Shown here one piece after another: positions 18,091 through 27,500 of a stretch of DNA of 64,000 bases. A model generated the notes under the pieces. It did no database searches. It was not told the origin of the DNA and saw only the letters and a list, made by a program, of their open reading frames with translations. Every line of letters starts with the position of its first letter. The first letter of the stretch is position 1. The translations under genes and the position numbers were made by a program. Origin of the DNA: Poriferisodalis sp965204195. GTDB lineage: Bacteria > Actinomycetota > Acidimicrobiia > Acidimicrobiales > Poriferisodalaceae. The DNA is taken from contig NZ_OZ241975.1 of assembly GCF_965204195.1 (NCBI RefSeq), forward strand, positions 2,418,001 through 2,482,000, given 5' to 3'.

Positions 18091-18147
18091 GTCATCCTCA
18101 CATCGCCACAGTCTCGGCGGCTCTCCGCTCGCAGCATCCGAGAGTAC

Positions 18148-20055
18148 TCAGGCTCGCCCCTCAGCGTCGCTCTCGGCTCCGAGGTAGGCCGCGCGCACGG
18201 CGGGGTCGGCCTGCACCTCGTCGGGCGTGCCGGCGCTGATCACCTGGCCCTGATCGAGCACATAGATGCGATCGCTGATGCCGGTGATGAAGTTGAGATC
18301 GTGGTCGATCACCAGCACGCCCGCATCGACCGCGGCAGCCATGTGCCGGATACGCCCGATCATCTCCGCCGACTCGGCGTCGCTCATGCCGCTGGTGGGT
18401 TCGTCCAGCAGCAGGTAGGCCGGCGCCATGGCGGCCGCTCGGGCCAACTCCAGCCGTCGCGCACTGCCGTAGTCGAGCTCGCGGGCGCGGCGGTCGCGCA
18501 CATCCCAGAGTCCGGCTTCGGCGATCAGCGCGTCAACCGAGGGGTGGCTCCCCGGCCGGTGCTGGGCGGCTACTCGAGCAGCAAGCTCCACGTTCTGGCG
18601 CACGGTCAGTGCGCCGAACAGCCGCAGGTTCTGGAATGTGCGCACCAGACCGGCGCGCGCGATGTCGTGGCTGGGCGCACTGGTCAGCTCTCGCTCACCC
18701 ACCTTGAACCAGCCTGCTGACGGCGCGACGACGCCGGTGATCACATTGACCAGCGTCGTCTTGCCGGCACCATTGGGGCCGATCAGGCCCACGACCTCGT
18801 CGGGCGAAACGGTGAGCCCTGCACCATCCAGAGCGCGGAAGCCGCCGAAATCAACAGCGAGATCGTGTACCTCCAGGGCCGCGCCCTCGCGGTCGACCTC
18901 GACGTGCAGCCCCACCGGCGCGATTTCGGCGAGAGGCTCAGGCCGCTCTTCGGGCTTGCGGCGCCGCCACCGGCGCCAGAGCCATGTGTCCAGCTCCCAG
19001 TCCCCGAGCAGTCCGTTCGCCCGGAGAATCATGAACCCCAGCATCGCTGCGCCCAAGAAGATCTGGGTCAACCCCTCACGCAGCAGCCAGTCGACTACCG
19101 GAGCATCGAGGCTGGCGCCGAAGAACTCGAAGCCATCGCTTGCGAACCGTCGAGTCAACTCTCGGCCTGCCGTGATGATCACGACGCCGCTGAGCGCGCC
19201 GGTGACGCTGTTCCGACCGCCCACGATCAGCATGACCAGGGTCAGCAGGGTGTAGTCGAAGAAAAAGAATTTGGGTGTGATGTTCCCGATGTCGTACACA
19301 CGCAGCGACGCCGCAACCGCAACCACCAGCACCGACAGCAGCAACGCGACCATCTGGCCGGCAACCGGGTTCACGCCCATTGCCCTCGCAGCCAAGTTGT
19401 CCTCTCGGGCCGCTTGGGCGAAACGGCCGATCCGGCATTGAGCGAACAATCGCGCCATCACGATCACGATCACCAGCACGACATAGATGGCGGTGCGCCC
19501 TTCCAAGGTGTTGCCAATGCGGAACGAGAGCCCTGCCCGGTCTCCGCCGGTCAGGTCGGTCCAGTTCAGTGCGAGCTCGTGCGTGACGAACAGCAGCGCC
19601 AACGTGATGACGGCTGCGGACACCGAACCCGATTTCGCACCCGACCGCGCGAGACCCAAGCCGACGACGACCGCCGCGATCAGCGTCACCAGCGCTGCCA
19701 GTGCTGTGGCTTGAAGCGGAGACAGGTACACCTCATTCAGGCCCCATGGGGCGTTGCGGATGACGGTGCTCTTCCGGGCCGGCTCAATCGCCAATACGGC
19801 AAAGGCGTAACCCGCGACCGCGGCGAAGCCGATATGGCCGAACGAGAAGACGCCCGTATTGCCGATGTAGATCTGCAGACCCACGACCATGATGGCGTCG
19901 ATCAGCATGGCTGTGACCAGCTTGTCCGCCGTCGCTCCTCCGGCCGCGCTGTACACCGCCCCACCGACGATCAGCACTGCTGCCAGCAACGCCGCCCCGG
20001 TCATCGGGAACGCCACGTCTCGGCGCACGTTTGCGAACGACCCGAAGGGCTTCAC
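18148..20055 (-). CDS. Branched-chain amino acid-type ABC importer: LivM permease fused to LivG ATPase
   Basis: One 635-residue chain joins a LivM-type permease (about 1-375, around ten hydrophobic segments, with the family loop YIGNTGVFSFGHIGFAAVAG and the EAA-like REDNLAARAMGVNP) to a LivG-type ATPase (about 395-630). ATPase motifs are GPNGAGKTT (Walker A), LVRTFQNLRLF (Q-loop), DYGSARRLELARA (variant signature), LLLDEPTSGM (Walker B) and DHDL (His switch). A basic linker with RRWRRRKPEERPE connects them. The true start is GTG at 20055, 8 bp after livH stops; the much longer open frame upstream only runs across livH. The LivM-LivG fusion recurs in high-GC bacteria. The solute is probably an amino acid or an aromatic/carboxylic compound. 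Confidence 0.9.
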   Translation of the reverse strand: MKPFGSFANVRRDVAFPMTGAALLAAVLIVGGAVYSAAGGATADKLVTAMLIDAIMVVGLQIYIGNTGVFSFGHIGFAAVAGYAFAVLAIEPARKSTVIRNAPWGLNEVYLSPLQATALAALVTLIAAVVVGLGLARSGAKSGSVSAAVITLALLFVTHELALNWTDLTGGDRAGLSFRIGNTLEGRTAIYVVLVIVIVMARLFAQCRIGRFAQAAREDNLAARAMGVNPVAGQMVALLLSVLVVAVAASLRVYDIGNITPKFFFFDYTLLTLVMLIVGGRNSVTGALSGVVIITAGRELTRRFASDGFEFFGASLDAPVVDWLLREGLTQIFLGAAMLGFMILRANGLLGDWELDTWLWRRWRRRKPEERPEPLAEIAPVGLHVEVDREGAALEVHDLAVDFGGFRALDGAGLTVSPDEVVGLIGPNGAGKTTLVNVITGVVAPSAGWFKVGERELTSAPSHDIARAGLVRTFQNLRLFGALTVRQNVELAARVAAQHRPGSHPSVDALIAEAGLWDVRDRRARELDYGSARRLELARAAAMAPAYLLLDEPTSGMSDAESAEMIGRIRHMAAAVDAGVLVIDHDLNFITGISDRIYVLDQGQVISAGTPDEVQADPAVRAAYLGAESDAEGRA

Positions 20056-20063
20056 GGCGCGCC

Positions 20064-20951
20064 CTACACCCGTTCGGCCCGGCTCACCGTGATGAGCCCG
20101 CCCGGCCGGAAGATGAACAGCAGCGCAATGAGCACGAATACGACACCGTCGGTGAGGCCAGCAACGCCGTCGGGCAGCCGTGATCGCAACAGAACCTCGG
20201 CGAGGCCCAGCAACAGGCCGCCCAGCACGGCGCCGCGCAGGCTGCCGAGCCCGCCGATGAGCGCCGCCAACACGCCTTTGAGCATGGGTGTGATCCCTGC
20301 CGACGGAGTCGTCTGACCGGCTCGCATCAGCCAGAAAATGGCTGCGATTCCTGCGAGAACCCCCGACAAGGCAAACGCTCCGCGGATCACGCGATCCGAC
20401 TTCACGCCCATCAGGCGCGCTGCGTCGAAGTCCTCGGCTGCGGCGCGCAGCGACAACCCGAACATCGTGCGCTGCAGCACCGCTGCGGTGGCCACCAACG
20501 TCAACGCCGTGACGGCAATCACAACCACGTCGAACACCTCGATCGTGACGGGACCGACATCGAACGTGTTGGTGATCCAGCGCGGCCGATCGAAGTTCCG
20601 TACCGAGGCCGACACGTACATGAAGAACACCGCCTGCACCACGAAATGAACGCCGAACGACGTGAGCAGCATCGTGAAGTCCGCTGCGCCGCGCACCCAC
20701 CGAAAGGCGACTTGCTCGATTGCCAGTGCGGTGCCGACGCTCACGAGAACGACGAGGGGCGCTATCCAGTACCAATTCAGCCCTGCGGAGAAGACCCAAT
20801 AGGCGACATAGCCGCTCACGGTGATCAGCTCCCCGTGAGCGAAATTGAGAAGGTGCATCACCCCAAAGATCACTGCGATGCCGAGCGCCAGCAGCGCGTA
20901 AATGCTCCCCCGACCCAGCCCGTCGATCACATTCTGTGCCAGCTCGGTCAT
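20064..20951 (-). CDS. livH: Branched-chain amino acid-type ABC importer permease
   Basis: LivH-type inner-membrane permease of 295 aa with about eight hydrophobic segments. The N-terminal signature GLGRGSIYALLALGIAVIFG is followed by LLNFAHGELITVSGYVAY, and the cytoplasmic coupling motif is RAAAEDFDAARLMGV. The ATG at 20951 overlaps the livF stop by 4 bp; livMG starts 8 bp downstream. It forms the transmembrane pore with the LivM half. The LivHM family also transports benzoate-, urea- and amide-type solutes, so the name describes family rather than substrate. Confidence 0.92.
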   Translation of the reverse strand: MTELAQNVIDGLGRGSIYALLALGIAVIFGVMHLLNFAHGELITVSGYVAYWVFSAGLNWYWIAPLVVLVSVGTALAIEQVAFRWVRGAADFTMLLTSFGVHFVVQAVFFMYVSASVRNFDRPRWITNTFDVGPVTIEVFDVVVIAVTALTLVATAAVLQRTMFGLSLRAAAEDFDAARLMGVKSDRVIRGAFALSGVLAGIAAIFWLMRAGQTTPSAGITPMLKGVLAALIGGLGSLRGAVLGGLLLGLAEVLLRSRLPDGVAGLTDGVVFVLIALLFIFRPGGLITVSRAERV

Positions 20952-21679
20952 GGACCGGCGTCCTCGGTGTCGCCTACGACGCTGCCCACGAACGTCTCGA
21001 ACAGATCGGATCGGCGCGCCAATTCAGCGCCGCTCCCCGACGCCACCATTTCACCGCTGCGCAGCACGTACGCTCGGTCGGAGACCTCAAGCATGCGGGC
21101 GGCATTCTGCTCGACAACCAGCAGTGTCCTGCCCTGGGCTCGCAGCTGGTCGATCAGCTCAAACACGACGTCCACCAGCACGGGCGCGAGACCAAGCGAT
21201 GGTTCGTCCATCATCAGCAAGCGCGGACGCGACATCAGTGCGCGTGCGATCGCAAGCTGCTGTGCTTCGCCGCCGGACAGGTAACCCGCTGGCGTCGTCC
21301 ACTTCTGGCGCAGCACATCGAACAGGTCCGCTATCTCGTCGAGCATGACGGACCGTTCCCGCCCCGGCAGCGTGGCGGCGCCCACCCGCAGGTTCTCCAC
21401 AACCGTCAGATCTGTGAAGAGACGGCGGTGCTCGGGCACGAGCGCTACGCCGAGTCGCAGAAGCCGATCCGGCGCAAACCCCGTGATGTCGGTGCCGTCG
21501 AGCCGCACGTGCCCCGACGCTGGGTGGAGCAAACCGGCGACGGTATTCAGCAGTGTCGTCTTGCCGGCACCATTCGGGCCGATCAACCCGACGACCTCGC
21601 CTCCCGACACCGAGAGGCTGACGTCGCGCACGGCCGAAATCGAGCCGTAGCGGACTGTCAGCCCATCGATGTCAAGCAT
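20948..21679 (-). CDS. livF: Branched-chain amino acid-type ABC importer ATPase
   Basis: A 243-residue cytoplasmic ATPase. Walker A is GPNGAGKTTLLN (about 36-47), the Q-loop region is ALVPEHRRLFTDLTV, the ABC signature is LSGGEAQQLAIARAL, Walker B is LLMMDEPSLGLAP and the H-switch region is LLVVEQNAARM, where LivF proteins carry Gln-Asn rather than a plain His-Asp. This pattern distinguishes LivF from LivG. Overlap with livH (ATGA) indicates coupling. It follows the binding-protein gene after 98 bp that contain a hairpin. Confidence 0.93.
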   Translation of the reverse strand: MLDIDGLTVRYGSISAVRDVSLSVSGGEVVGLIGPNGAGKTTLLNTVAGLLHPASGHVRLDGTDITGFAPDRLLRLGVALVPEHRRLFTDLTVVENLRVGAATLPGRERSVMLDEIADLFDVLRQKWTTPAGYLSGGEAQQLAIARALMSRPRLLMMDEPSLGLAPVLVDVVFELIDQLRAQGRTLLVVEQNAARMLEVSDRAYVLRSGEMVASGSGAELARRSDLFETFVGSVVGDTEDAGP

Positions 21680-21750
21680 TGCCTATGCCGAGCAAGCAGA
21701 GCACAGCACGCGGGCGGAGTCAGCAGGCACGAAGTCCCTGTGACGGAAGC

Positions 21751-21773
21751 CGGGCACGGCGATCCGGTGCCCG
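21751..21773 (-). terminator. Intercistronic hairpin after the binding-protein gene
   Basis: CGGGCAC-(9-nt loop)-GTGCCCG makes a perfect 7-bp stem starting 5 nt after the stop of the binding-protein gene and before livF. There is no U-run, so it is more likely a partial terminator or mRNA-stabilising stem-loop. Such stems often keep the binding protein more abundant than the membrane components. Confidence 0.4.
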
Positions 21774-21777
21774 TTGG

Positions 21778-23058
21778 CTACTCCCAGTTCGCGACGAGCG
21801 TGTCGACTCCGCCGACCACCCTGTGGATGGACACGGGCTTGTCGGGAATGCCGTTCGTTCCGGCATAGCCCATCTCTCCGGTAAACCCTTCAAAGCTTTC
21901 GATTGCCGCAACGGCCGCTCCGATTTCGGCGGGGTCGTCGGATCCGGAATCGAGCATGCCTTGGATGCCCAAGAGCATCGAGTCGGCATACAGGCCGGCG
22001 AACGTGCCCGATTCGAGCTGTTCGCCATGACGGTCCGCATAGCTCTGCAGCAACAGGTCGATGCGGCCACCTGGCTCGGCGAAGGCGTGGGTTGTATGCA
22101 CCATGCCCTCCGACTCTTCGGGTGCAGCAAACAGCAGGCCGGTGGCCTCGAACGCATCTGTGCCGAGGTAGGTGATCTCGGCAAGGCCCTGCGCCTCGAG
22201 CTGGCTGCGCAGCGCAGTGACTTGGAATGCGAGCATCGCCGAGTACAGGACCTCGTCGCCCTGCGCAATGCCCGCGAGTTCGTTCACCTGCGCCGAGAAG
22301 TCGACGTCTTCGATCGGTACGTAGTTCTGGTCGGAGATGACTTCGCCGCCGCCGGCCTCGAACACCTCAGTGAAGATCTCCGGGTTGTAGCCGAAGTATG
22401 GGCCGGGCGAGCTGAAGGTGATCGCCCTGGTATGGCCTTGCTCGAGCGCCCACTCTGCCGCCGCCGAAGCCTGCCGAGTGTCATCGAAGGTCACCAAGAA
22501 TGAGTTGGCGCCGACATCGGGAAGGCTCGGCTCGGTCGACGCTGCGAAGAACACGGGGACATTGCCCTCGGTGACCTGCAGCACCGGCTGGCCGAAATCG
22601 GCGAATGGCGGACCGATCAGGAAGTGGGCCCCGAATTCAAGCAGGTCTTGAGTGGCCCGGGCAGTCACCTCAGGATCCCCCTGGATGTCTTGTACCGAGA
22701 CTTCGACCGGCCGTCCACCAACGCCGCCGATGCAGTTGATCAAGTCCGCGAGGTGGGTGACTGCCTGGCTGCCGGGGATATCGGCGAAACCCGAAACCTC
22801 GCCGAAGTCCATGGCCATGCCGACACGGATCGGATCGCCAGAAGGCGCATCGACACAGTTGTCGAGATCGGCTGCCAACGCCGCGTCGATGTCGACGTGG
22901 GTCGCCATCTCCGCCATGGCTTCGGTTGTCGCCGGCGCTTCGGTTGCGGCAGGCGCCTCGGTGGCGGCCGGCTGGCTCTCCGTGGTGTCGTCGTCGCTTC
23001 CGCATGCGGCACCGAGCAGCGCAACTACGGCCAGCAAAGCCAAGACGCGTCGTTTCAT
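21778..23058 (-). CDS. ABC transporter substrate-binding lipoprotein (Peripla_BP_6 / LivK type)
   Basis: A 426-residue binding protein that delivers solute to the LivHMGF importer. It has a classic lipoprotein signal (KRR, then LALLAVVALLGAAC with Cys 19) followed by a low-complexity Thr/Ala/Glu-Pro linker (TEAPAATEAPATTEA, to about residue 48). The ligand-binding domain (about 65-425) has the type I periplasmic-binding fold signature PIRVGMAMDFGEVSGFAD and later the FFAASTEPSLPDVG stretch. The ATG is led by GGGGAGGGG. First gene of the long minus-strand run that ends with the enoyl-CoA hydratase; the GS-like gene is divergent. The ligand cannot be read from the sequence. Confidence 0.9.
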   Translation of the reverse strand: MKRRVLALLAVVALLGAACGSDDDTTESQPAATEAPAATEAPATTEAMAEMATHVDIDAALAADLDNCVDAPSGDPIRVGMAMDFGEVSGFADIPGSQAVTHLADLINCIGGVGGRPVEVSVQDIQGDPEVTARATQDLLEFGAHFLIGPPFADFGQPVLQVTEGNVPVFFAASTEPSLPDVGANSFLVTFDDTRQASAAAEWALEQGHTRAITFSSPGPYFGYNPEIFTEVFEAGGGEVISDQNYVPIEDVDFSAQVNELAGIAQGDEVLYSAMLAFQVTALRSQLEAQGLAEITYLGTDAFEATGLLFAAPEESEGMVHTTHAFAEPGGRIDLLLQSYADRHGEQLESGTFAGLYADSMLLGIQGMLDSGSDDPAEIGAAVAAIESFEGFTGEMGYAGTNGIPDKPVSIHRVVGGVDTLVANWE

Positions 23059-23162
23059 GATGGGCCCCTCCCCGTGGGTCGAATCGATGCTAGCCCTCCG
23101 CGGATACGGGCTCGTATAGCTTCGGCTGATCGTCCCGGCTCAGAGAGCGATGAGGAACAGCC

Positions 23163-24467
23163 ATGGCCAATGAACGCGTCCGCATGCTGTGGCCCGACCA
23201 TCTCGGTCTGGCGCGGGGCAAGTACGTGCCGGCCGCTTTCGCCCCCGATGGCACCGGCCATGCAGCGGCCGTGTTCAGCCTGGCCTACGACCGCTCGTTC
23301 ATCGCTGCGCCTGGATCGGGCGTGCTTCACGGCTTTCCCGACATGCACGCCACCTTCGACGAGGCCGACCTGCGGCCCGGCTGGGACGACGACCGGACCC
23401 AAGTGGCAGTCTGCGACCTGTCGCAGCAAGGTGAGCCCTTCCGATTCTCGGCCAGGTACGCGCTGCGCAAGGCCATCGCCGACTGGGAGGCGTTGGGCTA
23501 CCGCCCGATGGTGGGAATCGAGTTCGAGGCCTATGTGCTCGAACGCACCGACGAGCACGGCTGGCAGCGGTGGGACACGCCTGAGTCGTATGTCTACGGA
23601 ACCGGGCGTTTCGTGGACCCGATCGGATTGATCGACGACATTGTGGATCTCGCTGCGGGAAGCGAGATCGTGCTGGAGTCGGTCAATGCCGAGTTCGACT
23701 CGGGCCAGTTCGAGTTGACGCTCCGCTATGCCGATGCCCTGCGGGCTGCCGACGACGCCTTTCTGTTCAAGGTGCTGGCCCGTGAGTGCGCCATGGACCG
23801 TGGCCGCCGGCTCACGTTCCTCGGCAAGCCCTACGAGCAATTCGAAGGCAACGGCGTCCACGTCAACTTCTCGCTCGTCGATGCCGACGGCAACAACGCG
23901 CTCGCCGACCCCAGTGCCCACGACGGCTTGTCGGAGCTGGCGAAGAGCTGCTTGGCCGGGCTGTGCGCCCATCACCAGGGGCTCACCCCGTTGTGTGCTC
24001 CCACGGTGAACGCCTACCGGCGGTTGCGGCCCTTCACCTTCAGCGGCCGGCGGGCGAACTGGGGCTACGACCACCGTGTGGTGGGCACCCGCGTCCCGTC
24101 CGAGCGAGGCGAACGCACACGCATCGAGTCACGCTTGGCCGACGGCACCTGCAACGTCCACACGGCGATCGCCGCAGTGCTGCAGGCGGCTCGCCTCGGC
24201 GTGATCGACGAACTGCCCTGCCCAGAGCCGGAGACCAACGACGGCATGGAGGCATGGAACACCGAGGTCACCTCGGCGCTCAACCTGACCGACGCCTTGG
24301 ACCATCTGCGTGCCGACACCGCACTCGCCGATGCCGTCAGCAGCGACCTCGTCGACAACTTCCTCGCCATCAAAGACGCCGAGTGGGAGCGTTACGTAGC
24401 CGCCGTAGGCGAACCTTCCGACGAGATCAGCGAATGGGAGATCAACGAGTACCTCCCCTACCACTGA
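23163..24467 (+). CDS. Glutamine synthetase family protein (gamma-glutamyl ligase-like)
   Basis: A 434-residue protein with the two-domain GS fold. Metal/ATP residues are recognisable in GIEFEAYVLE (about 118-127), ESVNAEFDSGQFEL (about 178-191), GNGVHVNFSLVD (about 235-246) and the arginine-rich RPFTFSGRRANWGYDH and RTRIESRLADG regions. It has the length of class I GS but lacks the Tyr-adenylylation loop and is divergent from housekeeping GlnA, so it probably ligates glutamate to an amine or a related acceptor (as PuuA, GlnA3/GlnA4 and IpuC do). The ATG has GAGGAA 7 bp before it. It is divergent from the Liv operon with a 104-bp gap holding an ATACG-ggct-CGTAT inverted repeat (23104-23117), hinting at co-regulation. 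Confidence 0.85.
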   Translation: MANERVRMLWPDHLGLARGKYVPAAFAPDGTGHAAAVFSLAYDRSFIAAPGSGVLHGFPDMHATFDEADLRPGWDDDRTQVAVCDLSQQGEPFRFSARYALRKAIADWEALGYRPMVGIEFEAYVLERTDEHGWQRWDTPESYVYGTGRFVDPIGLIDDIVDLAAGSEIVLESVNAEFDSGQFELTLRYADALRAADDAFLFKVLARECAMDRGRRLTFLGKPYEQFEGNGVHVNFSLVDADGNNALADPSAHDGLSELAKSCLAGLCAHHQGLTPLCAPTVNAYRRLRPFTFSGRRANWGYDHRVVGTRVPSERGERTRIESRLADGTCNVHTAIAAVLQAARLGVIDELPCPEPETNDGMEAWNTEVTSALNLTDALDHLRADTALADAVSSDLVDNFLAIKDAEWERYVAAVGEPSDEISEWEINEYLPYH

Positions 24468-24476
24468 ATGTCCCTT

Positions 24477-24533
24477 TCCACGATCTGCCGCTTGTAATCT
24501 CGCCCGTATCCATGAACGACAAGAGGCCGAATA
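24477..24533 (+). promoter_or_regulatory. Conserved leader A (copy 1), with possible -10 TAATCT and a 9-codon upstream ORF
   Basis: This stretch matches the region at 31771-31830 almost base for base (shared blocks include TCTCGCCCG and the flanking TCCACG-TCTGC-GCTTGTA). TAATCT at 24495-24500 is the best -10 candidate. A small ORF at 24512-24541 (MNDKRPNNG) overlaps the main ATG at 24534 by 8 bp, which could couple translation. AAGAGG at 24521-24526 is the ribosome site. Confidence 0.5.
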
Positions 24534-27500
24534 ATGGGTGATTCAGCACGTACCCCGACCCCACCTGCACCTATGTTCGGGGGGGGGTCCCGCCCCTGCA
24601 TCGCCGTCGGCGCTCTCGCCGTCCTGATCGTCACGCTCTCGCTGTTCGCGCTCTCGCCCCCGCCCGCCCAAGCACAGGATGCGTCGTCTGACGCCAGCCT
24701 GCGCGACCTGTACATCTCCGGAGCCCCCTTCACCGAGCCCTTCGACCCGGCACGCACCGAGTACGCCGCCACCGTGGGGCAGAACCAGTCCACAGCCTTC
24801 GTGCGGGTACGGGTGAACCACTCGGAGGCCACTGCGGCGGTCCCCGGCACGCGGTCGATCCCCGGTGGCTGGTTCATCGTGTCGCTGGACCCGCGGCCCG
24901 CGAACATCACGGTGCTGGTTACGGCGGCGGACGGCTCGACGACGCGCACCTACACCATTGGCATCGACGGCCAGCTGCCGGCGGCGTCCACGCCCGAGGA
25001 GACCGCGCCCGAGGAGACCACGCCGACTCCGGAGCCGGTGGTGCGGACACCGGAGCCGGACACCCAGCCCGAATTGCAGCGGCAGGATGCGCCGCCCTCC
25101 AGCGACGCGACCCTGAGCCGACTTCAGATATTCATGACGGACAATACCGGCCCAGACGCCGGCTGGTACGTGACCCCCAAGGGTTCGGCCTTCACGCTGA
25201 CTCCGGCCTTCGACCCGCAGATCACCCAGTACGAGGTGCGGATACCGGAATCGGCCTACTCATCCGCGGAAGACACATTTGGGAACGGCCCGCGGATCAC
25301 GGCGGTGGTGGCGTCGGACGCGCCGGCGCCGGTGACGTTCCTGGTGACGGGCAGGCGGCTGGGCGGTGAGACGCGGGACCCGAAGCGGGCGCCGGTCCGT
25401 CCGGAGACTCACCCGGCCACTGCCGTAGGGGAGGGCGAGGGCAACGGGCCGTGGGCCAGCGGGCCGTGGGCGACGCCGCCGGGGTACACCTGGGTCGACG
25501 TGAAGGTGACCGCGGCCGACGGCAAGACGGTGAAGACGTACAGCGTGAAGGTGGAGTACGGGCCGACCGGAGACCCGCGGAACGTGAAGCTGACGCCGGG
25601 AGACGGGCAGCTGACGCTGACCTGGGAGCATCCGGCGTCGGGAAAGGCGCACAACTACTTCGCCCGCTGGCGGAAGGCGGGGACGACGACCTGGCTGAAC
25701 ACCGGTCAGCGGGACACGGCACTGGATAGCGCCATCACTGGCGCGGAAGGCGGCGCGTGGGTCTGGAGCCAGGGATCCCACCCGCTGACCTACACCATCA
25801 CCGGGCTGGAGAACGGAGTGGAGTATGAGGTGCAGTTGGAGGCCCTGGTGGGCGGCGGGCGCAACATCGACCGCAATGTGCCTGACGAGCGCAAGGACGA
25901 CTGGCTGGCCAGCGGCTGGGTGGCGGCGCGACAGACGCCGGTCAAGCCCAAGACTGAGCTGACCATCACTCCTGCCAACCCCACGCGGGAGTACGGGGGC
26001 ACGGACGACCTGAGCTACACGGTGGGCGGGCTGGCGCCGGGCGACGCGGCGGCCAGCGTGGTTACGGGAGCGCTGGCTCGGGCGACCGGCGACGACGCGG
26101 GCAGCTACGCCATCAACCTGGGGACGCTGGCGATAGCCGGCGCCTACGCGGACAAGTACACGCTGCCGTCCAGTCCGTCCGTCGCGACCTACGCCATCAC
26201 GGCCAAGGAGATAACGGCAATCAGCGGCGTGACCGTGAACAGCCGGACGGCGGACGGAACCACGGACGCGACCTTCGACACCGGCAATGCCCAGGGAACG
26301 GGCGTCTTGTCATCGGAGCTTGCCGACTTTCGAGCGGGCGGTCTGCAAGTGAGCGGGTCGTTCAATGCCGCGACTGCGGGAACGCACGACGTGAGCGTGA
26401 CCTACTCGCTACAGGACCACGGCTCGTTCAAGGCAGGCAACTACACCCTGGCCTCCACGACCGACACGCTGAGGGGAGAGATCACGGCGGGGAGCATCCA
26501 CCTTTCCCCCACCGAGGATGACGGCGTGCTGCGGTTCTCCGAAGGTCGAATGATCGGCGATTCCAGCATTGTCGGCTTTACCAAACTGATACGTCCCGTG
26601 ACCGTGACGCAAGGAATGACCGCCGTTCATTACATCGCTCTGAAGCATCCTCCCACGGCTGACGTGACGATCACTCTGAAAATGGATCCACCGTCATTCT
26701 TTGAGAAGGCCTACCACGTCCAGCGTTCTGCCCATTTCAGCGCCAGCAGCTACCAGCCGGGGGCAGTTGGAGAAGCGTTGGGATATGTCGTGACTCACGA
26801 TGCCATCGGCACCTTCACCATTACGTACGTGGGAGTCAGCGACGACCCGCGTTACAACGGCGACCTGGACACGATTACGGTTCAGGTGATCCGCTCCAAA
26901 CCGGGCGAGTGTCGCACGCTCGCCGCTCCGTCCGTATCCATTGACGAACGCGGTGAGGTTTGGGCCACTTCCGGGCCGGGCACTTGTGCCGGGCGCATCG
27001 TGGATGGCTATACGGTTGAGGTCAGCGAGAACGACGGCCCGTGGAAATTCTTGGACAATTACGTTACGCCGCGTTCGCCCGGACACGCGAGAAAGCCGAC
27101 TTCGAAGTCATTCAGGGAGGCCACTACGCTCCCTGATGCAGCAGTCAACGGCGCCGAGTACCGGGTCAGGGGTCGAGGCAACACCTCGGAGGAATACGCG
27201 GGTCCTGTCAAGTACCCAACCGACTGGCTGACAACCAAGTTCACCTTCACCGGCGAAGCGGCCGTTATCGTCGGCGCGCCGGTGCGGCAGCCCGGAGCCC
27301 AGCTCCCCAATGGCAGCACCGACTACGACGTGGACGACGACGGACTGATCGAAGTGTCCACGCTGGCGCAGTTGAACGCCATGCGCTGGGATCCGGACGG
27401 AAACGGCTATGCGTATTTGTTGGATCCATACGCCGTCGCCTTCCCTGACGCCATGAACGGCATGGGCTGTCCGTCGTCATGGTGCTCCGGCTATGAGCTG

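Noticed and set aside
20056..20799. N-terminal extension of the LivM-LivG frame
   Set aside because: Would overlap livH in another frame and has no LivM similarity; GTG 20055 is the natural start.
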